From assembly GCA_013407085.1 (NCBI GenBank), contig JACCGJ010001293.1, positions 1 through 64,000 on the forward strand: DNA of 64,000 nt. Reading direction: 5' to 3'. Of this stretch, positions 33,913-46,319 are shown piece after piece; within the stretch, counting starts at the first letter, position 1, and every line of letters starts with the position of its first letter. The position numbers were made by a program, and so were the translations under genes. The DNA comes from Atriophallophorus winterbourni. Its lineage: Eukaryota > Platyhelminthes > Trematoda > Plagiorchiida > Microphallidae. The notes under the pieces are model-generated. The model saw nothing but the letters and a program-made list of their open reading frames with translations. It had not been told where the DNA came from and ran no database searches.

Positions 33913-35769
33913 ATGGATAAAGCATTGCCGTCGATTGAAGAATTCTTCCTGATCGGACATCCCCCACACGAACATCGAGCGGATTCGAAATCATCAAGTA
34001 CTTCGTGGGACTCTGGGTTCGAAAGAGCGAGTCCTATAGAGGGTCAACATTTTCGCGAAATAATAACACCTGTTTTTGAGCCGATGTCAAAACAAACTCA
34101 ATATTCCGATTCACAAAACGTACCAAATCATTGGACAAATGAGAATTACTTTCACACGCAAAGAATCCAACAACCATCAACGTCGTTGCACTATCAACAG
34201 CAAACGGATTCAATGCAACAACTTTGTGCAGGACACACGCAAATATTCAACAGCGAAAATATGTCTGATTGCACAAATATTGAATCAAACCAATATCATT
34301 GGAACGAATATATACCGAATCTACACGATCTTAGTGGTTGTCAACCGCATCCTTATCTGGAGTCCGCGAACACTATAGACCAGCGCCAATCCACTTCATT
34401 TCAAGCCAGTGCGACACATAATCCAACTCAAAACCATCCGTCACAACACGGACATGATATATCAATGCAATTTGATACTAAGCAACGGATGGTAACTGAT
34501 GAAACCCAAAGGTATTTGCATCAATCCGCCGCAACGCACTTTGGACAGTGTAATTTTGCCACAACACCATCAGTTCAACTTTCACAAATGCCGCCTGATT
34601 CTTATTCAGCAAGCTTGACAAACAGAGCGCAGGGCGTTCCACCACAACCTGGTCCATCTCACATGGAGCCGAGTCATTTATTTTCAACAGAAGCACCTCT
34701 AAAGTTAGGATCTGAGATGCACAATAATCGAATGAATATCACCAACCAACCAACAACTGTTTATCATTCACAAGTCAATCAGCCACACTTTCAACCACAA
34801 TATTCTACTTCTGGTCTATCCACGAATGATACGTATAAACATCAAAATCCACTGATACAATATGCTAATTGTTCGCCATACTGTGGTCCATCAACTTCTA
34901 ACGAGCCACTACCTCCAATCCCAAACCCGAATCACGCATATTACGTCGTCCAGCACAATGGAGTTGATAATATGCATTTTCCAAAAATGTGAGTTACCGT
35001 TTGTTGAGTAGTATTCTTTCGGACTTTAATAATGTGTTTGCGACAGACGTCTCATTAAAACATGTTTGACTAAACAAATTCTCCTATATTTGTATGAGGC
35101 ATTTATAAACTTGGTTGTAATAAATGGCAATGATAATTTTCAAATTATCTTGAGCAGCGAAGTTTTCATTATCAATTCGTTGTTTGTATTTTAACAGGGC
35201 GCAACCTGAACCCATTCCAAGTCAGTCGAAGCCTGCCGGCCGCGCTCGGCGGGGAGAGGAGCGACGATATGTGAACGAACGAGTTGCTTACCTCAGAATG
35301 AGGAATTCTCAGCCAGGCAGTGACCATTGTACCGTATGTAACGACTTGGCGACTGGTAGGCATTACGGTGCGATAGCATGTGAGGGATGCAAGGTATGTT
35401 CCGTCGCGTTTAATAATATTCTTTCTGAAATTTAATTTGATCTTCACAATCCATTTCTCTACTTCAGGCATTCTTTCGCCGAACCGTACAAGAAGGTCGA
35501 CGATATGTTTGCCCTTCCGGTGGGAATTGCATGAATAGTCCAGAAGAGCGAAACCGGTGTCGTGCATGCAGATTTGCAAAATGTCTTCAAGTTGGCATGT
35601 CGCCTGATGGTATGTTGTGTAAATTACTTTTGACTGAAGCGCTAACATTAAAAAGACCTTGAGTCCAACTCATGATTGTTTATTCGCTTAAATTTCAGCT
35701 GTTCAACATCCTCGGAAACGACAGTTACCTTCAGGAACCATCTCACACCGTTCAAAATCAGTTTCATGA
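33913..35769 (+). CDS. Nuclear-receptor-type transcription factor, DNA-binding domain only
   Basis: Exons: 33913-34988, 35198-35393, 35468-35609 and 35699-35769. All borders are AG/GT and phases match, giving about 494 residues. ATG 33913 follows an in-frame TAA directly. Residues 1-358 are a long Gln-, Asn-, Ser- and His-rich, disordered N-terminus. The DNA-binding domain has C403-X2-C406-X13-C420-X2-C423 and C439-X5-C445-X9-C455-X2-C458, all eight zinc ligands. The P-box is CEGCK followed by AFFRRTV. A basic C-terminal extension (PRKRQ) follows, then TGA 22 residues after the last splice. No ligand-binding domain is visible there or in the next kilobases. Receptors lacking that domain are known (Drosophila knirps group, nematode odr-7). 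The protein likely binds DNA in the nucleus without a hormone. An alternative 3' exon that adds a ligand-binding domain cannot be excluded. Confidence 0.85.
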
Positions 35770-37150
35770 GGTCCAATTTCATTCGGCAATGTGTGTTTTC
35801 AAGATGTCTTAAATATGATGCTCTTTAATGCTATCAGTGATTTTCTGATAATATATGTTTCTATGCTTCTATTTGTCATTAATTATGAAACGATATTCGG
35901 TATGGGGAACTTGCCGTTGTTGTGTAGACAGCGAATTGGTGAAAGTTGTTTAGTGAACAGGAATGAATGAAAGGGAGAAAAATGGAAAGGTTTTTATATT
36001 AACAGGTAACATTGAGAGATTTCTGGGACTGCATGAATTTGAAGTCACGCATAGGCAAGTAGAAATGGCATCATTTCAAGCCATGTCTCAGTGAACTCTA
36101 CAGAGACAATGCCATCGCTTGAGATCACTACCGAAGCTTACACGATAGCATCTCGATCTAGGGCAGGCGAGTCGTCAGGTGACCTGTAAAAACGAGAGAC
36201 ACACTGAACAGTGATGCTATAGACTAAGTGTTGTTTGTACTGATGTAAAGGAAACGAGTTGCACACTATAAGGGGTCAGACTGCAGCAGGATTAATGTTA
36301 ATAATAACGAAAGTGGTGCTCAGTATGGACATTTAACCGACGAAAACGTTATCATTGGCACGGATGAAACGTAAATCTACTTCATGGAATTTAAACAAAT
36401 AAAGTCTGCTTAACATCAAGCTTAAATTTTAAAACTTCAGGAAAACATATTGCAATCGCAGTTATCCTGTTTAGATAAGGTTCAGTGACCACTGCATTGA
36501 TCTTCGATTATATGCCACGTAGAAATTCGCCAGAAAACCCAAGAAATAAGCACAAACTGAACAAAGTAACGTTCGAAAAGTAATCCTTTTGAAAATCTTA
36601 GATGTAGTGAAAATAACTGTTAAGGGGGTACAGCAGAAACGAAACAAGTTACAATGGAGTTTTCTTAATGACAATCTCGTTCCAGATGATTTTGCAGTGG
36701 CGCACAAATTCAAAATTTTAAAATTCACGAACTATATAAACATCGTCCCTAAGCACATGTTAAACGCAGACTAAGCTGACTGGAAAATTGTTTCATGCAA
36801 AAAATTACCAAAAGAAATACCACTAACTCAATTATTTGCTGAAGTTTCAGATACAAATTCAGCTAATACAACAGACCGCTGTATTACAACAGTACAACCC
36901 CATAACAAGCAGGCATTCTTGCGCGCAAAACACCCTCAAATGCTGTCTCTGGAAAAGTCGGCCCAACAGGTATTCTGCACTCGGATAGCCCCTTCTCCCA
37001 CACCCTATCATGGCTCAGAAAAACTACTACTATAAAATTCCTCTATACACAAACGCACAATATCAGTTAAACAAAATCGGTGAACTGCCTGAAGTTTTAT
37101 AAAATATTCAACAGACATTATCGCCATTACTAGAAAAATGCTACAGCCTC
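35770..37150. other. No gene recognised downstream of the nuclear receptor
   Basis: AT-rich. An AATAAA occurs near 36397 (AAACAAATAAAGTC) and could end the nuclear-receptor transcript, although it is more than 600 bases from the stop. I looked for ligand-binding-domain helices and saw none. Confidence 0.45.
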
Positions 37151-38800
37151 ACCAAACAAACAGTAAAATAGAATTATACGGTATGTCATTTATTCGCGTG
37201 AGATTAGGGATTCCGATTTCGTATTACGGGATGCACTCTGGTTCTCCGTAGGTTTAGTTAACTGCAAAATCGGTATATCACCCGCCGTGAGCACATGATT
37301 CTTACAATCTGGCAATACTCGACTGAATTCACATTGTTACTTCCATATTCATTTGCGAATTTTCAGTAAAGGGTAAGTTTGAGTTTCCGAATCTGCCGAG
37401 CAGTATACTTCACACAGAACACTCCTATAAAACGCTCATTCCGTGAGTCGTTTAACGATGATCCCCTTTACAACCACATTGCATGTAATGCCTGATACCG
37501 CGGAACCAATGTGCATTCACTCCTAGATCTCCTTGATTGACAAGCAATCAACACGACGTTGAGAATGTTGCTAAAGAAATTCCACTGGGATTACGTGATC
37601 ATGTCGTCATCCAGTTCGAATATCTATTTGAATCTGTAAGGAAAAACAGACAGATCGTCATTATCGCTTTAAGTGATGCACTTCAAAATGAGATCAGCTG
37701 CGAACCAGCAACCTGCTTCAGTTTTGGGTATTGTCAATAACGTTTGGTGGCCTTTAAATTAGCCGTGCCCTAGATTAATTTTTTCACACCTTTCAACATA
37801 TTGCAATATAGACGAAGCACATTTACGCTTCAAATGCTGTCCACATGTTAAAATTCGATCTATGGGGTTTGTGTTGCGCCAGTTGGAGAAAATTCAATTG
37901 TACACTGAAGCAACACGATTTTTATAACATCATGCATGATGACATTTTGGCAACTCCCATTACAATGTTTGATAGCATTAATAGATGAAACCGGAGCTGT
38001 TTCTGACTTACATGTGATTAACAATTCAATTTTTTTTCATTCGGCTATAACTGATCGTTCAATTTTTAATGTTATCTTAAAATTAATAGCATTGACAAAA
38101 TCCATTTTCACATACCTATTGAGTAATAAAGTACACATATTGTTTCAGCAAGTAAAGTGATATTACCAAGAAAAAATATTAAGCTTGTTGAAGTTCAACA
38201 CGAAAATCATCTAATCAATGTTTGACTATCAAGCTAAGTGGAAATTAGTAGTTTGAGCAATGGCCTGATCAGCTGGACCAACAACAATCTGCATGAGCCT
38301 CTTCTTATTCGTCTGTACACTAACAGACTGCACTATCCTGGTACGTGTCGATAGTGCATTTTCACAAATTATTGGAGCAGCAATCGGAGTTCCCTGCGAT
38401 TCAGTCATCGACCCATTCCTCCTTCCTCCATTGCAGGGAAAATTCTGTGAGATTACAGAAAGATCTTGAGTTGCTTGATATTTTGTCGCTGAATAACAAC
38501 CTGTATTTGACTTCAAAATATGCTCCCTCATAATTGACGGGAAGCAGTTAGATTTCACTTCATTGAAAAGTGCAGTGAAGAGAATATTTGGGTGTCTGGA
38601 TGAGTTTCAGTTAAACAATTCACTACAAACTTTGACTTTGCAAATAAACGTGTATTCAAACCAGTCAAACGGATATTCCCACGGATCATTAATGAATTCC
38701 TGAAACCGGTCATGGAATATGATTTACATCCATGGTCTTTGTTGCTGAAGAACATTAAAGAACTTATGCGTCGAATAATTCACTGCTCAAAAATCTAGTT
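37150..38800 (+). mobile_element. Decayed CR1-like LINE
   Basis: On the plus strand, near 37440-37640 the degraded text DDPLYNHIACNA...SLLDLL and VENVAKEIPLGLRDHVVIQFEY matches the end of the CR1 endonuclease (SIPLYNHVHECT, PLGLSDHSVLMF). Near 38640-38780, PRIINEFLKPVMEYDLHPWS matches the RT thumb region (PRIMNVYLRPTMEY). Stops and shifts are frequent. The piece between is unreadable. Confidence 0.6.
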
Positions 38801-40030
38801 CTCAGCATCCGATCAACGCCGTACAAATAATGAATAGCTCACCCGAATTTGCTCGACTTCCCACTATCGACGAATCGTAGCAGACATTGTAATTGTAAAC
38901 TACAGTATAACAAAAGTAGATGCAGCTCGCCACACACAAAAACGAATATATTTCTTTTTTCATTCTTCGTTTTGAATTATTGACTGCCGTCCACTCGGAT
39001 GAAGAAGGTGGATCAGAAGAAAATTCGATTATCTTTAGCTTTATCTGCACAGATGAATAAACCCACAAACTAAAGTCACAGCACGCACAGAGAAAGCGAA
39101 GCACGGAAAATTTAAAGTATATTCGTTGACCTTGGTACAGTGGTAGTCAAACCAATACATGAGTATTGTACATGAAAGATAATACAAGAAGTCACAATAT
39201 GCAAAATAGGGATTACAATGATTGACGCTAAAACCTTAGCCAATAAAACACAATATTTCTTTGGCCAAACAATCCCTTACAAAGACTTTCACGCGAATAG
39301 ACAAGCTGAAACATTGGGCCCATTTTTGTGCACTAGCGATTCTAACTTTCTGCCTAAACTGCAAAACGTATTTTTATTTTGTCCGTATCTGTTTTTGCTT
39401 GGAACACATTACTTTCTGCAAAACTAAATTATATGGGTTAAAATTAAAATTTGAATGGATTTTACTCAAACATTCTTTACCCGAGTAATTATAGAGAGTG
39501 TAATTTAAATGCTCGGCAAAACGGCATCTTCTCACATTTTAATTACAGCTATCATTCTGTTGTTTTTGAACTGAATGCTTTTCAGAATGTTAAGCAACTT
39601 GAACTGTCTCGAATTGGCAAATTTGTAACCGATTTATGATTAAACGTGAACCTGATATATTAGAGTTCTATACGACCCTTGGTTCACAATTTAGGGTTGA
39701 AAGAGCTTTTAAGAATAACCTCATGGTATAAATAAAATGAATTGGCCCCCATTGACTGGAGTAAGGTAAGGAACAGAAATGATAAAACGAAAAGTATTAT
39801 GAGAACATGATCAAGACAACAGGTGAGATTGAGGTAAAATTTCGAGTATGATAATTGCTAAAATATCTGCAGTTGTGATTCGTTTTGCGTTTCAATTAGA
39901 AACATTGTAAGCTTCAAAATTAATAATTTTGTAACGTTTTCAAAGTGATCGTTGACAATAAAACATTTTACTTATTCTCTAATCAAGTATGATGAAATAT
40001 CCACTGTTTGATGTGCTACGTTAACTCTCA
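38801..40030. other. No gene recognised
   Basis: Short overlapping frames only (for example 38802-39104 and 39218-39488), none with a domain. Confidence 0.45.
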
Positions 40031-40360
40031 CTACTCAGTCCTCTCCGTGCCGGGTGGCACATGAGGCGAAGACAACTTCACGCCAGTGGTTCCGGTCTGT
40101 CGCTGCTTCCGTTGCCGTCGCACCGTGAATCCTTGTGCATGTAGTTCGCGTTCCAAAGTTCTGCGCCACGTTTCCTTGAGCCGTCCCCTTTTTCGTTTAC
40201 CTTGCGGATGCCAGTACATGGCTACCTTCGTATGCGAACTGGGATCCATCCTGCAGACATGACCGAACCACGGATCTGTTGTCTTCGTTTCCGTAGCAAT
40301 GTAGGTTTTACGGGATATGGTTTCTAGCCCTAAGCCCAACCCTCCTCCTTTCTCAGACGG
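40031..40360 (-). mobile_element. RTE-like LINE, 3' end only
   Basis: The minus-strand frame reads DPWFGHVCRMDPSSHTKVAM, then GKRKRGRLKETWRRTLEREL. This is the conserved C-terminus of RTE-type RT proteins (G-H-V-x-R-M, then G-K-R-x-R-G-R-x-K-x-T-W-R-R). About 100 codons remain open down to TGA at 40031. The 5' part is missing, the usual result of incomplete reverse transcription. Confidence 0.75.
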
Positions 40361-42089
40361 GCTTGGGACCGTCCTTGGTTACGTTAAAGTCAATTTTTTT
40401 AAGTTACTGCGTAGAGTTAATTCAAATTAAATCAAGAGTTCCAAAGTTTGCACTGCATAGAAAGCAACATTTTTATGGGCACGGATAAGTAACGCACAGC
40501 GTAAATTTTGAACCATAAGCTCTCATGCTTTTCGATTCACGATATTCGTATAGATTTCAAATTATCTTATAACATTTCATTTCATATTTGACATTTGAAC
40601 AGAACCAAAATTTTATTGAGACTTCCGATACAGTTTCGAGGCTTCTAAAGTTCATATGATCTTCGCGAAATTGTGAGTTCGGTTCATCTACCGTAATTGA
40701 ATTCAAGGAAAATGTTTCTTGATCGTTACTTGACACGGTTCAGATTTGTGGTATGGTTAAAAGTAATGTGCAAAGCAGATTATTCTACTTGAACTTGACA
40801 ATCGAACTTCCAAATTAGAAGATTAGGCTTGCGCGTGTTTTACCCAAAATGGTTTACCGATTATAACTATTGAAGTCATAACCAAACTTGCGGATCGGTC
40901 ATCATGTTGACCTATGCTTAAGAATCGTGTTTTCAAATAAGTTCATTGTGAATTAAGCTCACGAGATATAACGCACGACTGATAAGGTGCGAGCAAGCCT
41001 TGTTGTTTTCGCATTCGGCACCGTCATTAAGCAACGCACTCCGCCCTGTCATTGATAACAACTCATTTGACCGGAGCTAATTGCCATTTGCTTGGATAAA
41101 GAGTGATTTCTTTGAAAATATTTTTCCGTTGCTAACGGACTTCGGTGAATCACCACGTGAGTTTGAGCGGAGAAATGTCGTAATTCGCTTGACAACTAAT
41201 GGTTGATAGTGTGACTATTTTTGTCAAGGGGTTATAATTAACAAAGTCCAAATTTTGGATCAATTTTGTTTAAATAGCCACAAAGATTGGGGTCAAATGA
41301 TATTTAGTTAATTAAGGTCAATTCCATTAGCATGACATAGCAGTAATATAGATTGGATCATGTCAATACATAGTTTTTTGTGTCAGAAGGAATATTAGTA
41401 GATCATTTTGAATGGTCAACCAGTGGATGTTAACTAACCAACCAAAGTCTCAGAGTGAAAAATCGACGGTCGTGAGTTTGGGTTTCCCCTATTTGAAAAA
41501 CTGAACTGAAGTCCCACGATTCGAAAACTGGCAAAATGAATGTATGAGCATCACTCACATTGGCTAAACGAATTTGTTCTGAAACGAGTGGTTCGATGCT
41601 AGCTTAACCGGTTGATATGGACCACGAAGTTACACCTGGGAGACATTCTTCGTTGGTAATAGCTTTCTTCACAACGTGTACCTTACGGACAACTGAGGTG
41701 CTTACAGGGAAAGCTTTTATAACAAAAATGTTTTCCTCTTGTTGCTAAGTCAACATCTATATCGATGTAACGCTTTCAAGTAATAACACGTGGTTTCTGT
41801 TTAATAACTAATGCTAAACAGAGTAATTTCTATTTTCTATCGCTTGTATCGTAAAACGTAAACTGAGATACCGAAAATGAAATCCTGCGCTTTACTCAAA
41901 TATTTGAGAACAAACATGGGAATGTTTAGTGTTTTATCAAAGTGTTTTCCATTTTTAAAAGCTAGCAAGTTGGTTTCCTTCTGTACAAGTTGGTACACCA
42001 GATTTATAAAAAATGGAGATTCATTTAAACTTAATTTTACATCTCTTGAGAAACTGATTGGACTGTTAGATTCGATTAATATAGAAAAT
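40361..42089. other. No gene recognised
   Basis: AT-rich. The open frame 41877-42116 runs into a TA repeat and shows no domain. Confidence 0.45.
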
Positions 42090-42090
42090 G

Positions 42091-42121
<31 letters not shown>

Positions 42122-42170
42122 TATATAATATATATACTATATAATATAATATATATTATATAATATATAA
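42090..42170. repeat. TA-rich self-complementary repeat
   Basis: Runs of TA and ATATAA units that can fold back on themselves. Confidence 0.9.
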
Positions 42171-42234
42171 CTTGGAAGCGATTTTGTAATATACGAAATA
42201 ACGTCACGACTATGTAAGATGAGATCGCATGCAA

Positions 42235-42620
42235 TTCAAATGGAACTTTCTTGAGCGAGTAGAAAAGAATCCTAAGCTTCTCTACAAGATAGTAAATAAC
42301 GATCAAAAATCAAACCAGGTGTAGGCTCTGTAATAACAACTAATGGATCGACTCACACTGCCCAGGATACCGCCGAAACTTTAGCAACGGTTTACTCATT
42401 TGTCTTCACTCCCAAGCGTTGTATCTTATATCCAGTTTTATCAAATTCGCCACATTTGGAACTACTAAATGAAATGACTATCAACGAATACCTGGTTGGG
42501 TGAGAACTTTATCAACTAAACGGAAAGATGTCCCCTGGCGCACACAAAATTACCCCCGCCACAATTCGCAGGTGTCGCCTTGCTTTGACTGCTCCTCTCA
42601 TTCGCATCCTAAAAATCTGA
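42235..42620 (+). mobile_element. Decayed CR1 reverse-transcriptase N-terminal fragment
   Basis: The plus strand reads KNPKLLYKIVNN, KPGVGSV, DTAETLATVYSFVFTPK and MSPGAHKITPATI. This is the counterpart of ERNPKLLYKIMNA, KVKPGIF, ALETANALAIYYSKVFVPK and KSPGADGITPDVL in the 13360-12116 frame. Frameshifts interrupt it. Confidence 0.7.
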
Positions 42621-42959
42621 TTGATCGGTGTATTAAGATTATGTACTCAATCCCTCATTGCTGAAGCATCAGGCTGTCGTAGCTCTATTCAATGTCGCAA
42701 GAAGCAAATAAGCCGACAAATATAATCGATTTATGTATTCGCATTGCACGCACACTTTCGTTATTATTCCTGAGACTATCGAGCATTTGGCTCCACTAGG
42801 CCGATTGATCCAAACTCTGAAATGCTGATTAGTCAATTTCAAAATTCAGCACGTGACAGTTACATGCATCACGAGGTTTTCATGATCAGCTGTCCGAGTA
42901 GGATAAATATCGATCGGAAGCAGTCACCTGAACTGAAACTGCAGTTTCGTTGTGATTGA

Positions 42960-43215
42960 AACTATTCTATGCAATGGTGACCAATCACAACTTTATTAGG
43001 CGAACAAAGTTATACTTGAATGCCACTGTTACATAGAGTTCGTACAACGAACAACGAAGTTCAAACAGAATCCAAAAAGTGATTCTGGGTGAAGCACTCG
43101 AGGCCCTTATTGATAACCAAAGTAATGTGTTGATCACATCCTCCGCATGTACACACCACTGCCGCTTTCTATCCGTTTGCCATCATCATTTCCAGACAGT
43201 AAGATTATCGTGTTT
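42960..43215 (+). repeat. Dispersed repeat family D
   Basis: It matches 57745-57965: AATGCCACTGT, then TTCAAACA, AAAGTGATT, AAGCACTCGAGG and GATAACCAAAGTAATGTGTTG. It is inserted in, or belongs to, the composite LINE unit. Confidence 0.6.
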
Positions 43216-43915
43216 TACATATTATCATTAAGCCGAATAGCAAATAGTAAAATAACAAATGTGAAAGACAAGTGTACCTTGCCTGTGGTCTGAATATTTC
43301 TAAATAGTGTATACTCATAAGTAGTGACAAGGTGAGCAAAAAGCAAACAAACAATTTATTATTTATGTGCATTCAAAACGTGGAATGCATAAAAACAACA
43401 AATATGCTTAATCAATAAGGAAAGTCAACATATATATTGAGGTGTGAGGTTGAATTTCGTTGACATACAGTTGTCAAGTTCAGCCTTGAACATAATCATG
43501 CTTGATGCACAAACGATATATGGGGGCAGAGAGTTCCATATAAAATAAACTCGGACAGTAGAGAAAAACCTTCGACAATTTGATCTAGTGTGAGGAATAT
43601 TTAACTTGAAGCCATAAGATTTGCTATCAAGTGGATCTTCTGATTATATAGGTGTTTCAAGTGGGTGATCCACGGGATACAGAATATGAACAGCAGGATT
43701 AGTCATCCATTACACGACGACACGAAAAGTCAAATAGGTTCAGAGTTGTACACTTCTCCTCGTATGGCTTGTTGTATAGTCACCATTTCTTCACATGAAT
43801 CGTATTAATCCGTTTGAATGCAAAGTTTTATTAGTAAGTTTTATTCATTGAAGATTCCGTCAAATATATAAACCATAATGTTATCAGTATTATTGTAATA
43901 ATACATGTTTCTATG

Positions 43916-44915
43916 NNNNNNNNNNNNNNNNNNNNNNNNNNNNNNNNNNNNNNNNNNNNNNNNNNNNNNNNNNNNNNNNNNNNNNNNNNNNNNNNNNNNN
44001 NNNNNNNNNNNNNNNNNNNNNNNNNNNNNNNNNNNNNNNNNNNNNNNNNNNNNNNNNNNNNNNNNNNNNNNNNNNNNNNNNNNNNNNNNNNNNNNNNNNN
44101 NNNNNNNNNNNNNNNNNNNNNNNNNNNNNNNNNNNNNNNNNNNNNNNNNNNNNNNNNNNNNNNNNNNNNNNNNNNNNNNNNNNNNNNNNNNNNNNNNNNN
44201 NNNNNNNNNNNNNNNNNNNNNNNNNNNNNNNNNNNNNNNNNNNNNNNNNNNNNNNNNNNNNNNNNNNNNNNNNNNNNNNNNNNNNNNNNNNNNNNNNNNN
44301 NNNNNNNNNNNNNNNNNNNNNNNNNNNNNNNNNNNNNNNNNNNNNNNNNNNNNNNNNNNNNNNNNNNNNNNNNNNNNNNNNNNNNNNNNNNNNNNNNNNN
44401 NNNNNNNNNNNNNNNNNNNNNNNNNNNNNNNNNNNNNNNNNNNNNNNNNNNNNNNNNNNNNNNNNNNNNNNNNNNNNNNNNNNNNNNNNNNNNNNNNNNN
44501 NNNNNNNNNNNNNNNNNNNNNNNNNNNNNNNNNNNNNNNNNNNNNNNNNNNNNNNNNNNNNNNNNNNNNNNNNNNNNNNNNNNNNNNNNNNNNNNNNNNN
44601 NNNNNNNNNNNNNNNNNNNNNNNNNNNNNNNNNNNNNNNNNNNNNNNNNNNNNNNNNNNNNNNNNNNNNNNNNNNNNNNNNNNNNNNNNNNNNNNNNNNN
44701 NNNNNNNNNNNNNNNNNNNNNNNNNNNNNNNNNNNNNNNNNNNNNNNNNNNNNNNNNNNNNNNNNNNNNNNNNNNNNNNNNNNNNNNNNNNNNNNNNNNN
44801 NNNNNNNNNNNNNNNNNNNNNNNNNNNNNNNNNNNNNNNNNNNNNNNNNNNNNNNNNNNNNNNNNNNNNNNNNNNNNNNNNNNNNNNNNNNNNNNNNNNN
44901 NNNNNNNNNNNNNNN
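43916..44915. other. Assembly gap of exactly 1000 N
   Basis: The round number shows a scaffold gap of unknown true size. The three long all-X reading frames crossing it are artefacts. Confidence 1.
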
Positions 44916-46319
44916 ATTTAATCATCTCAATTGATATTCCGAAGATCTCGGTATTGAGAAAATGTTCTCAACCAATATAATCAAATACCCGTCCATGATA
45001 GTCAATGAATGAATCGTACTTCCGTCATATTCACAGTATATGTATTGTCGCATTTCTAAAATAAACTGAAATTATTTCGATTTTAGCCTTTCTGAAAGTT
45101 ACAACATGATAGAATCGGCCTAAGATTTCTGCAAATAATGATATACTGTTGAGTAACCCATTTTCATTTACCATGAACCATTTTCTATACAATCATCAAG
45201 CTGCTCCCTAAATGAACGTTTGTATACCACAGAGCAATGCCGTGAATACATCACGCTACTGGTAATCAACACGCACAGGTCTTTCTCTTCCGTAAACCAT
45301 GAGGTTGCTCAGATCCCAGAGAATATGTGAATTCACAAGATTAACCGAAATTTAACGTTACATTTTTTGAATGTTGAATTGTAGGCATTTTCACGAGGAC
45401 CACGTATGATGTGCTTCGTGATCTTTTTCTAGAATTTGACAATCTTCCATGGTGCGTACGCTAGTCCACACGTTGATGTCAGTTCAGTTCAGTTCAGTTG
45501 CACAGGACAGTAAGTGGCTAACGAGCCAATCGAGCGTCCAGAATTTCTTTCGATGGAAAGCTACAAAGAAGCAACCACCACTGCTAAAGAGATTTTTCTT
45601 ATTGTGATTAGAATATCCTCGACGATCGCAACGCCAAGGTATTATCCGGGTTGTATTTAGGGAGCACCTTGTAATGAATGATGCCGGGAGAATAAAAATA
45701 ATTTTTTCTTCACCAGTACGATAATTTTGATGTGTGCGGTTGTGGGTATATCGTTCGCATACACCAGGAAGAATATTCGACCGAGGAATGATCAGACCAG
45801 TCTATTAATCATCTATCCAGGCCATTAATCTGCCACCCACACCGAGCTGCACCAATTTTTGTAGCAGTATGCTGTGGTTAGCATGGTCAACATCTTTAGA
45901 GATATACCCGTAACCAGCATGGATAGGGTATATTTATCAAGTGTTATTTGACGATTGGTGGGACAGGAGTTTTTTTCGTTGATCCGTGCTGTGCGATGGA
46001 AAAGAAGCTCAATTTGCTCCAATTGTTTGATAAGTTTATCAGCGACAAATCGTTCGAGAATGTTGGAGAACACTGTCAATAATGTGACTGGTCTGTAGTT
46101 AGACACATCGGATCAGTTCCCGCATTTGTATATCGGAGTTATTAATTCACTTTTCCAGATAGTAAGAACATACCTACAACACATTGACATGTTAAAATCT
46201 TCAGTGAGTGGTCAGATTAGAGTATGGGCGCATTGCGTTAAGTATGAACGGTTTTATGTCATCAGCACTATGCGTTTTTGGTATTTAACCCGAGCAGCTT
46301 CGATGTTCTACTAATTTAT

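Larger units (their letters stand above)
42625..46220 (-). mobile_element. Decayed CR1-like LINE, composite unit copy 2 (contains assembly gap)
   Basis: It has the same order of blocks as 30926-33560. 42625-42945 matches 30926-31265, 43230-43350 matches 31395-31490, 43390-43780 matches 31760-32170, and 45215-45420 matches 32350-32530. On the minus strand 46106-45825 reads SNYRPVTLLTVFSNILERFV and, after a shift, DHANHSILLQKLVQLGV, clear RT blocks. The two copies are old and diverged. Confidence 0.65.

Noticed and set aside
35172..35648. 158-codon frame on the minus strand
   Set aside because: Antisense of the nuclear-receptor DNA-binding exons and their short introns.
43831..44980. Three long open frames made of X
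   Set aside because: They span 1000 N of assembly gap and have no sequence content.
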